NCBI RefSeq assembly: GCF_900106045.1
Contig: NZ_LT629802.1
Location: 1,178,001-1,242,000 of the forward strand
Origin: Pseudomonas mucidolens
GTDB lineage: Bacteria > Pseudomonadota > Gammaproteobacteria > Pseudomonadales > Pseudomonadaceae
Direction: 5' to 3'
DNA length: 64,000 nt
The translations under genes were made by a program, and so were the position numbers. Numbering within the stretch: the stretch's first letter is position 1; each line of letters opens with the position of its first letter. The notes below the pieces were generated by a model. It saw only the letters and a list, made by a program, of their open reading frames with translations, was not told where the DNA came from and did not search any database. This document shows, one piece after another, positions 1 through 8,469 of this stretch.

Positions 1-11
1 TGTGAAACGGC

Positions 12-45
12 CTGTGACCGCTGCGATTTCGGGCGGCGGTCACAG
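12..45. other. Hairpin-forming inverted repeat upstream of sugar ABC genes
   Basis: Perfect 10-bp arms (CTGTGACCGC at 12-21, its reverse complement at 36-45) are separated by 14 bases and end 25 bases before the ATPase start. There is no T-run, so it is not a classical terminator. A stem-loop between a binding-protein gene (expected off-window to the left) and the ATPase gene is common in ABC operons, where it lowers downstream expression or stabilises upstream mRNA. That role is inferred. Confidence 0.4.
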
Positions 46-70
46 CTGGAATGGCGACAGTTTATAGACG

Positions 71-1591
71 GTGAACAGAATGAATGCGATGCACAAACCA
101 GCCGTGGAGATGCTCGACATCTCGAAGAAGTTCGGCGGTATCAGCGCGCTGAACAGTGCCAGTTTTTCGGCCCGCGCAGGTGAAATCCACGCGCTGATGG
201 GTGAGAACGGCGCAGGCAAATCAACTTTGATGAAAATCCTCTCCGGCGCCTATGTACGCGATGCGGGCGGGGTCAGCCTGAACGGTGAAACAGTCGATAT
301 CCGCAACCCCGGCGATGCACTCAAGCTGGGTATTTCGATCATCTACCAAGAGTTTGCCCTGGCCCCGCATTTGTCGGTGGCCGAGAACATTTGCATCGAC
401 GATCTGGGCAAGAGCAAGGGTTTCGTGCAGTGGGCGGCGATGCGCGAAAAAGCCCGGACGATTCTCGATGAGCTGGGTTTCAGCGATATCGATGTGCGTC
501 AGCCGGTCGGCAGTTTGCCGGTGGCCTATCAACAGGCCGTGGAGATCTGCAAGGCACTGTCGCGCAATTCGTCGGTGCTGGTGTTCGATGAGCCGACGGC
601 GGTGCTCACCTCTCACGAGGCGGAAAAACTGTTCAAAATCCTCGACGAGTTGCGCCGCAAGGGCGCGTGCATTGTTTACGTCTCGCACCGCATGGATGAA
701 ATTTTCCGCATCTGCGATCGCGCCACGGTGCTCAAGGATGGCAAGACTGTCGGCACGCTGGAGCTGGCCGAGATTACCGAGCGTGGCCTGATCGAGATGA
801 TGATCGGACGTGAGCTCAGCGACCTGTTTCCTGCGCGCAATAAACAGCATGGCGAGGTGCTGCTCAAAGTCGAGCAACTGAATGCCGGACGCCTGGTGCG
901 CGATGTGAGCTTTGAAGTCCGGGCGGGTGAAGTGCTGGGTTTCTGTGGACTGGTTGGTGCCGGCCGCACCGAAACCATGCGCGCGATCTTCGGCGCCGAT
1001 CGTAAAACTTCCGGCAGCCTTTACCTCGAAGGCCGCGAGATACACAACCGCACACCCCGTGAAGCGATTGCCAATGGCATCGGCCTGTTGCCCGAGGACC
1101 GCAAGCAGCAGGGCGTTCTGCTGGAAATGTCGATTCGGGTCAACGGTGCGCTGCGTCCCGACAGTCCCTATACCGGACGCATGGGCTGGATTGCCAGTGG
1201 CCGGGAAACCCAGGGGATCGAAGCCTTGCGCCAGCAACTGGCGGTAAAAACGCACTCGATCGAGCAGTTGGTCGGTGACCTGTCGGGCGGCAATCAACAG
1301 AAAGTCGCCTTGATGAAATGGGTCGATGCGGGCTGCCGCGTGTTGATCCTCGACGAGCCTACGCGCGGCGTGGACGTAGGCGCGAAAACCGAAATTTACC
1401 GGGTCATCAATGACCTCGCCGAACAGGGCGTGGCAATCATCATGGTCTCCTCGGAAATGATTGAAATCATCGGCATGTGTGATCGCGTGCTGGTGATGCG
1501 TGAAGGCGCGATCGCCGGCGAACTGGTGGGCGAGCGCATAAAAGAACAAGACATGATTTGCCTGGCAATGGGAGTCGAGCACCATGAGTAA
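71..1591 (+). CDS. Sugar ABC transporter ATP-binding protein (RbsA/XylG/MglA type)
   Basis: A double-cassette ATPase of about 506 residues, the normal length for the CUT2 carbohydrate uptake family. The N-terminal cassette has Walker A (GENGAGKST, near residue 45) and Walker B (VLVFDEPT, near residue 175), with a degenerate signature. The C-terminal cassette has a degenerate P-loop (GLVGAGRTE) and a clear LSGGNQQK signature plus VLILDEPTRG. This asymmetry is typical of RbsA. It would power import of a pentose or related sugar with the downstream permease, which overlaps its end by 8 bases. The GTG at 71 is the longest start; ATG at 80 or 89 are equally possible because no strong ribosome site decides. 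Substrate cannot be read from the sequence, and the binding protein is presumably to the left of the window. Confidence 0.93.
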   Translation: MNRMNAMHKPAVEMLDISKKFGGISALNSASFSARAGEIHALMGENGAGKSTLMKILSGAYVRDAGGVSLNGETVDIRNPGDALKLGISIIYQEFALAPHLSVAENICIDDLGKSKGFVQWAAMREKARTILDELGFSDIDVRQPVGSLPVAYQQAVEICKALSRNSSVLVFDEPTAVLTSHEAEKLFKILDELRRKGACIVYVSHRMDEIFRICDRATVLKDGKTVGTLELAEITERGLIEMMIGRELSDLFPARNKQHGEVLLKVEQLNAGRLVRDVSFEVRAGEVLGFCGLVGAGRTETMRAIFGADRKTSGSLYLEGREIHNRTPREAIANGIGLLPEDRKQQGVLLEMSIRVNGALRPDSPYTGRMGWIASGRETQGIEALRQQLAVKTHSIEQLVGDLSGGNQQKVALMKWVDAGCRVLILDEPTRGVDVGAKTEIYRVINDLAEQGVAIIMVSSEMIEIIGMCDRVLVMREGAIAGELVGERIKEQDMICLAMGVEHHE

Positions 1592-2639
1592 CCCTAATTC
1601 CAAGCTGGCCACGGCCGAGCTGCTACAGGACAACCCTCGCGCTCAAGCGGGGCGGGCGGACCGGCGTTCGTTGCAGCGCTTGTTTCTGCAACACAACGCA
1701 CTGGTGATGCTGGTGGTGCTGGCCATCGTCGCCAGCGTGTTGTCGGCGGACTTCTTCACGTATCAGAACATCGGCAATTTGTTGCGCCAATTGACCCCGT
1801 TGCTGCTGGTCAGTGTCGGCATGTTGATCGTGATCCTGACGGCGGGCATCGATTTGTCCGTGGCCTCGGTCGCGGCGGTGGGCGGAATCGTAGTGGCGAT
1901 GACCCTGAATGTGCTGCCCGTCGATGGCAGCATGGGCTTGCTGTTGGCTGTGTTGATCGCGGTGGCGGCCGGCGTCCTGATGGGGTTGGTGACCGGCACT
2001 TTCATTGCGTATTTCCGCATGGCGCCCTTTATTGCGACGCTGGCGATGATGACGGTCGCGCGAGGCCTGGCATTTATCCTGTCCAACGGCCAGCCACAAC
2101 GCCTGGATGACAGGTTGGTCAGTGCTCAATTGCTGCGTGATTTCGGGCGGCTGGCCGATGGCGTGTTGGGCATCCCGTGGCCCGTGTGGCTGGCGGGATT
2201 GGTGACTGTCGTGTTCGCCTTGATCCTGCGCTACAACGCTTACGGTCGCCTGACCATTGCCAGCGGCAGCAACGAAACGGCGGTGCGCCTGGCCGGTATT
2301 CCGGTAGAGCGTTACAAGTTGGCCGCCTATGGCATTTGCGGTGGCCTCGCGGCGTTGGCCGGCGTGGTCATCGCTTCGCGTTCGGGGGTGGCAACACCGA
2401 GTGCCGGCATGGCTTTGGAGCTGGACGCCATCGCGGCCTGCGTGATCGGTGGAGCCTTGCTGTCGGGGGGCAAAGGCACGATTTTCTACACCGTGGTGGG
2501 CGTGCTGGTGTTGGGGCTGATCGGCAACATCATGAACTTGCTGAGCGTGCCGGCTTACCCGCAGCAGATCATCAAGGGTGCGATTATCGTGATCGCCGTG
2601 CTGTTGCAAGGCGTTGGTCGCCGGGATGCGCGTATTTGA
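1584..2639 (+). CDS. Sugar ABC transporter permease (RbsC type)
   Basis: A membrane permease of 351 residues with about eight to ten hydrophobic segments, starting near residue 38 after a hydrophilic N-terminus. It belongs to the BPD_transp_2 family (RbsC, XylH, AraH); the stretch LTAGIDLSV near residue 90 and the repeated GG/GA-rich helices are typical. Its ATG overlaps the ATPase end by 8 bases, so the two are translationally coupled. It forms the transmembrane channel of a CUT2 importer. Nothing is truncated. Confidence 0.93.
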   Translation: MSNPNSKLATAELLQDNPRAQAGRADRRSLQRLFLQHNALVMLVVLAIVASVLSADFFTYQNIGNLLRQLTPLLLVSVGMLIVILTAGIDLSVASVAAVGGIVVAMTLNVLPVDGSMGLLLAVLIAVAAGVLMGLVTGTFIAYFRMAPFIATLAMMTVARGLAFILSNGQPQRLDDRLVSAQLLRDFGRLADGVLGIPWPVWLAGLVTVVFALILRYNAYGRLTIASGSNETAVRLAGIPVERYKLAAYGICGGLAALAGVVIASRSGVATPSAGMALELDAIAACVIGGALLSGGKGTIFYTVVGVLVLGLIGNIMNLLSVPAYPQQIIKGAIIVIAVLLQGVGRRDARI

Positions 2640-2766
2640 GCTAATCGTCGGCCGGAGTGGCAGGCGTAATTTGATGATGTATGATGCGTTATCTGCGTTT
2701 CAGGTCGACAGATTCACAAGTCTTTCGCCTTTTCGCATAGTAATCGACCCAGGAGATCGAGTAACA

Positions 2767-3447
2767 GTGACCGTGCATAAGCCCATTGATAAAGGCAACC
2801 TGAGCGAACGCGTGTATTCCATTATCCGCACCGCGTTGATGGACGGGCAGTATCAACCCGGGGATCGGTTGCGCATCAGTACATTGGCCGAGGAGTTCGG
2901 CGTCTCGATCACGCCGGTGCGCGAAGCGATTTTCCGCCTGGTCAGTGATCATGCGCTGGACATGAAAGCCGCGACCTCGATTTATGTGCCGGAGCTGACG
3001 GTCAGCCAACTGCGTGAAATCCAGTTGATCCGTCATTTGCTCGAAGGCGAGGCGGCAGGCGTGGCCGCCCAACGCATCACCCGACCCGAAATCGAAAAGC
3101 TCGAAGCGATTCAGGACGCTTTTCAGAAGGCCGTCACGGTCGATTACAGGCAAGCCGCCTTGCTCAACCGCGAGTTTCACTTTGGTTTGATCTCGGCAGC
3201 GCGCATGCCCGTGGTGTCGAAAACCCTGGAAAACATGTGGGTGATCATGGGGCCGCTACTGAGCCGGTTCCACGCTGAAGTGCCCAAGCGCGAGCTGGCC
3301 AGCGCCAGGCACAAGCATTTTGAAGTACTGGAAGGTTTGCGGACTCGCGACTCGGCCAAAGCCAAAGATGCGTTGCAGGCCGATATCGCCTGGGGTGAGC
3401 TGATGATCGACTGGCTGGAAAAAAAGGAAAACCTGGCGGAGGTGTAA
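2767..3447 (+). CDS. GntR-family (FadR/FCD) transcriptional regulator
   Basis: The protein has an N-terminal winged helix (LSERVYSIIRTALMDGQ then the recognition helix around ITPVREAIFRL) and an all-helical FCD effector domain with the expected metal or acid-binding histidines (NREFHFGL and later). The reading frame is open back to 2614, but GTG at 2767 is chosen because AGGAGA lies 10 bases before it and the family begins close to the HTH; this gives 226 residues. It follows the sugar permease on the same strand and probably controls that transporter or the neighbouring oxidoreductase. FCD regulators usually repress sugar-acid or carboxylate catabolic genes and release DNA on binding the acid. 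The effector here is unknown. Confidence 0.88.
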   Translation: MTVHKPIDKGNLSERVYSIIRTALMDGQYQPGDRLRISTLAEEFGVSITPVREAIFRLVSDHALDMKAATSIYVPELTVSQLREIQLIRHLLEGEAAGVAAQRITRPEIEKLEAIQDAFQKAVTVDYRQAALLNREFHFGLISAARMPVVSKTLENMWVIMGPLLSRFHAEVPKRELASARHKHFEVLEGLRTRDSAKAKDALQADIAWGELMIDWLEKKENLAEV

Positions 3448-3480
3448 TCGCGCCGTCTCTATTGGCTCATGCTGACCGTG

Positions 3481-3513
3481 TCGCCCGAGCTCCGTACCTG
3501 GAGGCTCGGGCGA
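3481..3513. terminator. Hairpin terminator between convergent genes
   Basis: Perfect 10-bp arms (TCGCCCGAGC at 3481-3490, GCTCGGGCGA at 3504-3513) are followed on the plus strand by TTGCGTTTTT. It lies between the convergent GntR gene and the MDR oxidoreductase and ends plus-strand transcription. On the minus strand the T-run is absent, so its use in that direction is uncertain. Confidence 0.7.
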
Positions 3514-3521
3514 TTGCGTTT

Positions 3522-4538
3522 TTACGCCGGGTCGAACGGCTTCGAGGCTGACTCGCTCAATCTCGCAACCCACTTGCCACCTTCGCCCCCTTCTTTGAGT
3601 GCCTGCAACGCCTGCGGCAACTGGTGGAAATCGAAGACCTGACGTTTGGGCACCGACAGGCTCCCGTCCAGAGCGCTGTCGAGCAGGCGTTCGCCGGCCT
3701 GTTTCAGCCGTTGCCGATCACACAGGCTGGCGTGGGTATGGAAGCTGTTGAGCGCCACTTCGTGCAAGGAAATCGCGGTACTGAAGGCTGGCAGCGGTGC
3801 TGTTTCCTGACGATCCTGAATGCACACCAAGTGGCCGTTGTACCCCAGCAGCGGGGCCAGTTCGGCGGCATGGGCGCCGCTGACGGTGTCGAACAGCGCG
3901 GTAATTCGACGCTCACCGAGGCTTGCCTGAAGGGCTTGCGGCCAGTTGTCGTCCCGGTAATCGAACACTCCAATGGCACCCAAGGCCTTCAGGCGCTCAT
4001 GATGTTTGATCGCGGCCGTGGCCCACACGCGATAACCGCGCTGCACTGCCAGTTGCGCCAACAGCAAGCCGACCGCACCACCGGCACCGACCACCAACAC
4101 ATCCCCAGGGGCGGCAACCGGCACCTTGTCCAGTGCCTGCCAGGCGGTCAGGCCGGGGCAGGGCAACGAGGCGGCGGCGGTGTCGTCCAGCGCAGCCGGC
4201 ACCGTCAGTACCGTGGCGGCATCGAGTAAACAGTATTCGGCGAAACTGCCATCGCGCTCCAGTGACTGGTGATACGCCACGCGAGTCCCTGGATTGATCG
4301 GCACACCGGCACCGCAGGCAACCACAATTCCCATGCCGTCGACGCCGGGAACGTGGCCGGTCTGCCAGGCAGCGTGACCCCATTCAATGATTTTCCAGTC
4401 CACCGGGTTGAGCGCTATGGCGCGGTTGGCCACCAGGACTTCACCCGGGCCGGGTTGCACCAGCGGTTTGCGGATCAGTTGTAATCCGTCAATACCTTGA
4501 CCAGCGGTCCAGGACCAGGCAGCGAAATCAGCTTGCAT
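3522..4538 (-). CDS. Zinc-free MDR-family alcohol dehydrogenase / quinone oxidoreductase-like protein
   Basis: A 338-residue medium-chain dehydrogenase/reductase. The N-terminal GroES-like domain has the hallmark NPVDWKI near residue 45 and PGVDGMG near residue 65. The Rossmann domain follows with a nucleotide loop of the GAGGAVG type near residue 153. The catalytic and structural zinc cysteines of true alcohol dehydrogenases are missing, so an NAD(P)H-dependent quinone or enone reductase is the best class. It is convergent with the GntR gene. The substrate is not predictable. Confidence 0.85.
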   Translation of the reverse strand: MQADFAAWSWTAGQGIDGLQLIRKPLVQPGPGEVLVANRAIALNPVDWKIIEWGHAAWQTGHVPGVDGMGIVVACGAGVPINPGTRVAYHQSLERDGSFAEYCLLDAATVLTVPAALDDTAAASLPCPGLTAWQALDKVPVAAPGDVLVVGAGGAVGLLLAQLAVQRGYRVWATAAIKHHERLKALGAIGVFDYRDDNWPQALQASLGERRITALFDTVSGAHAAELAPLLGYNGHLVCIQDRQETAPLPAFSTAISLHEVALNSFHTHASLCDRQRLKQAGERLLDSALDGSLSVPKRQVFDFHQLPQALQALKEGGEGGKWVARLSESASKPFDPA

Positions 4539-4751
4539 CGAGAGTCCTCATGAATGGCCGGATTGAACCTATTTCAATCCGGCAACAGGCTTCGAGTGGC
4601 ATGGGTGCGCCACACTTACGGTCGTCAGTATCCCTTCAGGCATCCACCGAGAGAACGTTGATGTACGCAAAGGTGTTGTGAACATGAATCATCAATTGAT
4701 TCGATGTACTTCCAGGTGCCACAGATTATTCATGCTTGAACGCGTCATGGG

Positions 4752-5084
4752 TCAGTTGGTAGTCGAACTCCGCTGATAAGCCAAGATCGCCGCCGCAAGA
4801 TCTTCTACTGACGCGCCAACCGACTTGAACATTTTCATGGCCTGGGCCTGGTCCTTGAGGGCGGAGCGGCCGGCATGTTTGTCAGCGCACAGTTCGCTGA
4901 ACTTGGCGATGACGCCGTTGCGAATTGGCTGGATCAGGTCACCGGTCTCTGCGAGAGCACCTTCGCGGGTATCGACGAAAATGCTGCAGCGTGCCACGAC
5001 ATCGTCGTCGACTTCGCGCATGACAGGGGTAAAGCTGCCGACCAGATCCAGATGCACCCCCGGCTGTACCCGCACAACCGCCAC
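4752..5084 (-). pseudogene. Ornithine cyclodeaminase/mu-crystallin family, C-terminal remnant
   Basis: The reading frame matches only the last third of the family: LVGSFTPVMREVDD, then VDTREGALAETGDL, and the C-terminal FKSVGASVEDLAAA. These are the recognisable blocks of ornithine cyclodeaminase-like dehydrogenases, which are about 310-330 residues long. Upstream of the GTG at 5084 the same frame stays open a little further but no longer resembles the family, and the Rossmann core and N-terminal domain are missing. It is therefore a 5'-truncated fragment, probably cut when neighbouring mobile DNA arrived. A stable small protein is unlikely. Confidence 0.8.
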
Positions 5085-5319
5085 ATGTCGCCACGGGTGC
5101 GGGTCTTTGTGGACTGGTTGGGGGAGGTGTTTGCTGAGGTGCGATGATGTGAGGGGGGGAATGAGTGTCAGGCCAGTAACGATCTTTGGAAGCGTGAACT
5201 CGAACGGGCACCTAACGCGTTTTAGTTTTATAACACGGTAATGAATATGGCAAAGGTGCAGCCAGATCGCTTCGCAGGCTGTAGCGTGGCGAATATGGTT
5301 TTTGATTTTTCTGACTGCG

Positions 5320-5511
5320 CTTTTGGCCGATCCTGTTGAAAATTACGCCGAAATCGTCGCCGTGAAAAATGACGCAATGGAGATTGAAATCCCCCGGGTT
5401 TGAGTGACGAACCGTGTCAGCTTTTTCATACGAGCGCGTAAATGATGCATTTCTAGCCTCAAACTCGACTGCTGTGACTACCCCGGCTTTTTCAACAGAA
5501 TCGGCCGAAAG
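5320..5511. repeat. 192-bp element bounded by 23-bp near-perfect inverted repeats
   Basis: The left arm (5320-5342) and right arm (5489-5511) are reverse complements with two mismatches; the core is TTCAACAG-ATCGGCC. No transposase is encoded between them. Size and ends suggest a non-autonomous insertion element (MITE-like) or the scar of an insertion sequence. It lies in an otherwise gene-free stretch (5085-5601) between the cyclodeaminase remnant and the integrase, where I see no other gene. Confidence 0.5.
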
Positions 5512-5601
5512 CTGCCCCTGAGCACCGACAATAACCGGACACCACAGGCCCTTCGTGTCTGTCTCAGTAAGCTAGGTCAATTCAGCATTGATGAATCTGA
5601 C

Positions 5602-7056
5602 CTATGAAGGCGGTAGGGATCCAGCGACGGCGGATGCTGGAAAAAACATCATCGGCTCATTCGGTGGATGCTCGTAGGTTGAGGACAATACGGCGCTGAG
5701 TCGATCGCCCAACAGATTCCAGGCGCGTTTCTTCTCTTCGGCATAGTCGTGATGCAGGTAGTGGCGTCTCACCCGAGAGCCGGCCAGCACATGGTTTTGA
5801 CAGCGATCGATGACGTCCAGGCTGACACTCAAGGCCTGCATCATGGTCGCTCCCGTTCTGCGCAGGTCATGCGGTGTCCAGTCACCGTTCTGGCCGTTGG
5901 CAAGGACCAGCGTATCGTCATGACGCCGCCTAGAGAGGGCCTTGCGGTTTTTGAACCGCGCCTGGCGATCGCCGACCTGTTTACTCACCACCTTCACGTC
6001 CACATGTCTGTCATCCTGTTTGTTCGGAAAGCACCATTGGGAGTCTCCCGTCAGGGTTTTGAGCTCCTGAAAGAAATAAAGGGCAAAGGGGGAGAGGAAG
6101 ACATGGTGGTCCTGTTTCTTGCCCCGGGTACCTTTGACGTTTTCACTAGGGAGGAACCAGGTTTGCTGTTCCAGATCGACATTTTTCCATTCGGCCTGGA
6201 GCAACTCGCCAATCCGGCACAAGGTGCCCAGGCTGATCCAGAGCGCGAGCTGCGTTTCCTTCTTTAGCGGTCGAATGCCGTCGTATTTTTGGCCCGCGGG
6301 GAGGGCGTCGTAATCGGCGGTCATTTGCTGGAAGCGGTTGTGCAGTTCCAACAGCTCAGCCGGCGAAAGAATGCGGCTTCTTTCCGCTTCGTAGTCGGCC
6401 GGGATCAATGGGGAGATGTCGACCAGTTCCGTCGGATCACCCTCAACCAGTAACGCCCGCCAAGGTTGGCGCTTTCTAGCCCAGCTGAACATCTGGGTGA
6501 GGTCGGCGAAAAAGCTGATGGCTTGCCGGTGAGCGCCGCGGTTGACCACGGCGCGGATCAGCGCCCGAACATCGTGTTCGGAAACATTGTTCACCGCGGT
6601 CTTGCCGAGTGCCGGAAAAAGGTCCTTGTTAAAGCGTCGTTGCAATTCAGCATTGCCATCTTTCCGCGCCACGCCATCCAACAGCCACGCCTTGGCCAGA
6701 TCCTGGACGGTCAGCGTTTTCACCTTCGTCATTTTTACTTGTTCAGCCTCTACGTTAGCAGCGGCGTATGCCTGTGCCTTGGCGGTTTTCTTGTGCTCGT
6801 TGGGATTGATTTGCTCATCAATGAGTGCCCGTGCCTGGTTGCGGGCCTTGCGGATGTCCGTCAGGGATTTGCGTGGCCAGGACCCGCAGGCGTATTCTTT
6901 GTTCTGGTCGCCCCACCGATAGCGATAGAAAAAGCTGACCGACACGCCGTCCTTACGCAGGGAAATTCGACCTGCGAGATTGCCATCTTCCCGGAGGATG
7001 CGGCCGGCATCGTTGGCGGTCAGCGACTCGAGTTCTCTGATGGTAATTTTGGCCAT
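5602..7056 (-). CDS. Tyrosine-type site-specific integrase (P4-like, genomic island)
   Basis: A 484-residue tyrosine recombinase with an N-terminal arm-binding domain, a core-binding helical domain (about 100-210) and a C-terminal catalytic domain. Catalytic residues are visible: Arg in LCRIGELL, the HDLRRT box, a later His in CQNHV and the nucleophile region RRHYLHHDY. ATG at 7056 is preferred over the upstream ATG at 7086 because a G-rich ribosome site (AGGGGGAG) precedes it and two other copies in the window share the MAKITI start. The gene's 5' end faces a tRNA-Pro 3' fragment 160 bases away, the normal position for an integrase of an island inserted in a tRNA gene. It is the only intact integrase here and may still act on the three att copies. 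Confidence 0.92.
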   Translation of the reverse strand: MAKITIRELESLTANDAGRILREDGNLAGRISLRKDGVSVSFFYRYRWGDQNKEYACGSWPRKSLTDIRKARNQARALIDEQINPNEHKKTAKAQAYAAANVEAEQVKMTKVKTLTVQDLAKAWLLDGVARKDGNAELQRRFNKDLFPALGKTAVNNVSEHDVRALIRAVVNRGAHRQAISFFADLTQMFSWARKRQPWRALLVEGDPTELVDISPLIPADYEAERSRILSPAELLELHNRFQQMTADYDALPAGQKYDGIRPLKKETQLALWISLGTLCRIGELLQAEWKNVDLEQQTWFLPSENVKGTRGKKQDHHVFLSPFALYFFQELKTLTGDSQWCFPNKQDDRHVDVKVVSKQVGDRQARFKNRKALSRRRHDDTLVLANGQNGDWTPHDLRRTGATMMQALSVSLDVIDRCQNHVLAGSRVRRHYLHHDYAEEKKRAWNLLGDRLSAVLSSTYEHPPNEPMMFFPASAVAGSLPPS

Positions 7057-7261
7057 GAAACGGACTCCCCCTACTTTTACCCCCACAAAAACGTCGGCTC
7101 TTGATGGACGTTACTGGACTCTCGTAGAGCAGAACGCCGCTGGAGCTCAAGTAAATACTAGCTTAGAAAAATCCAGAGTAAAATTTTGGAATCTTTCAAG
7201 AAGTATAAAAAAGGAGATGGGGTGCTAGGGGTCGAGTGTTCGAATCACTCCGTCCCGACCA
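7054..7261. repeat. Island right-end repeat, copy 1
   Basis: A 208-bp sequence from the integrase ATG to the end of the tRNA-Pro fragment. It is repeated at 15638-15845 and 25758-25965 with the same length and no insertions or deletions, only scattered substitutions. It holds the integrase promoter region and the attachment site, so it marks the right end of an integrated element lying to its left. Confidence 0.85.
7217..7261 (+). other. att site: 3' part of tRNA-Pro(GGG), copy 1
   Basis: The 45 bases match the 3' part of a tRNA. Counting back from CCA gives discriminator A73, acceptor strand CGTCCCG, T-stem GAGTG/CACTC with loop TTCGAAT, variable loop GGGTC, and T33 followed by anticodon GGG and G37. 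The 5' half is absent (the bases before it do not pair), so this is not a gene but the duplicated tRNA end left by integration. It is identical to copy 3. Confidence 0.85.
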
Positions 7262-7357
7262 TATAATTCAAAGGGTTGCGAGATTTTATCTCGCGACCCT
7301 TTTTTATTTTTATGCGTTTTTACCTCTACAAAATCACTGGCTCTCAGTGGAACCTTC
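7262..7357. repeat. Island left-end repeat, copy 1
   Basis: The bases right of att copy 1 match those right of att copy 2 (15846-15943): first about 45 nearly identical bases including a terminator, then a diverged stretch with CTACAAA and GTGGAA blocks in common. This marks a shared left end, showing that the cassettes starting at 7262 and 15846 descend from one type of element. Confidence 0.7.
7271..7306 (+). terminator. Rho-independent terminator after att copy 1
   Basis: A 12-bp stem (AGGGTTGCGAGA pairing with TCTCGCGACCCT, one G-T pair), a TTTTA loop and a run of T. It lies directly behind the tRNA end, so it could end transcription of a tRNA once restored at this site. Confidence 0.85.
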
Positions 7358-7489
7358 AAAAGAGAGGGAAGCCGCTGACGCTGACGCTGATGCGATGGTT
7401 CCCTAAGTGTCGTTTCGAGTGGGTTTAGTTCTATCATGAGCTAGCGTTCATGCATGCTCTGTTCCGATCACTCGCCGGATATTGCCCTT

Positions 7490-8395
7490 ATGAGAGACCT
7501 GCCGCCCACCGCGACCTTGCGCGCATTTGAAGTTGCCACCCGGCACTTGACCTTCACTTCAGCCGCACAGGAGCTACATGTTACTCAAAGCGCGGTCAGT
7601 CACCAGCTCAAGCATCTCGAGGCGCTTTGGGGGCTGCAGTTATTTGAACGTGGCAAGGCGTTACGCCTCACGGCAGCGGGGGTGGCGCTGGCGCCCATCG
7701 TGCGGGAGTTTTTCATGAGCCTGGAGGCGACTTTGGGTAATCTGCGCGAGCAAAAAGGCAGGGTTCGACTCAGCGTCAGCACCACCTATTCCTTCGCGCT
7801 CAAGTGGCTGCTGCCACGTTTGCCGCGTCTCTCTCGCCAGCACCCCGAACTGCTGGTCTCGCTGGACACCACGGATAAATTCATCCACTTCTCCCCCGGC
7901 CAGGCTGATGTTGCGATCAGGCTCGGTAAGGGCAATTACCCTGGCCTGTATTCGGAGTTCCTGTTCGGGGAGCAGGTATTTCCTGTGGCCAGCCCCGAAC
8001 TATTACGAAGCGTTGGGACACCACAGAGCCCCGCAGAGTTGTTGCATTTTCCGTTGCTGACTCGGGATGGTGCCGAGCTGGTGCCAAAGTGGGAGGTGTG
8101 GTTTCAAGCCGTCGGGCTGGCCTATTTACCGCTCAGGGAAAGCGTCAGGTTTGGCGATACCAACATGACTGTCGAGGCGGCCTTGCTCGGCCAAGGTGTC
8201 GCGTTGGTGCGCAGCGGACATGTCGAGAATGAAATCTGCGATGGCCGTTTGGTGCGGCTGTTCGATGTAGCGTTCCCATCGCCGCTTGCATACTACTTCG
8301 TCTGCCCCAAGGGGATCGAATCTCAGCCTCATATCGCCAGCTTTCGCCACTGGTTAGTCAGTGAGGCGTTGAAGGTACAACGCGTAGAACCGTAG
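7490..8395 (+). CDS. LysR-family regulator (GcvA-like)
   Basis: A 301-residue LysR protein. The N-terminal HTH runs over residues 6-65 (TLRAFEVATRHLTFTSAA, then TQSAVSHQLKHLE), and the periplasmic-binding-like effector domain follows. The PTATLRAFE opening is characteristic of the GcvA group. An upstream in-frame ATG exists at 7454, but ATG 7490 fits the family N-terminus. It is the first gene of the cassette bounded by att copies 1 and 2 and lies 74 bases before an EamA exporter on the same strand. It probably regulates the exporter and SDR genes. Confidence 0.88.
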   Translation: MRDLPPTATLRAFEVATRHLTFTSAAQELHVTQSAVSHQLKHLEALWGLQLFERGKALRLTAAGVALAPIVREFFMSLEATLGNLREQKGRVRLSVSTTYSFALKWLLPRLPRLSRQHPELLVSLDTTDKFIHFSPGQADVAIRLGKGNYPGLYSEFLFGEQVFPVASPELLRSVGTPQSPAELLHFPLLTRDGAELVPKWEVWFQAVGLAYLPLRESVRFGDTNMTVEAALLGQGVALVRSGHVENEICDGRLVRLFDVAFPSPLAYYFVCPKGIESQPHIASFRHWLVSEALKVQRVEP

Positions 8396-8469
8396 GTCAT
8401 GAGCATCTACTCATGCTGCGATGAGGAGACTTCTCTTTAGTCCCGGCACCGGACTACCTACAGTGGCGC

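Noticed and set aside
221..1633. Minus-strand open frame of 470 codons opposite the sugar ABC ATPase
   Set aside because: It is a GC-rich antisense shadow of a gene with clear ATPase motifs, and its translation is rich in His/Gln/Ala with no family resemblance.
5320..5511. Intact insertion sequence
   Set aside because: No transposase frame between the inverted repeats.
7217..7261. Complete tRNA-Pro gene
   Set aside because: Only positions 32-76 of the tRNA are present; the bases before do not pair with the acceptor or anticodon stems, so it is a fragment at all three sites.
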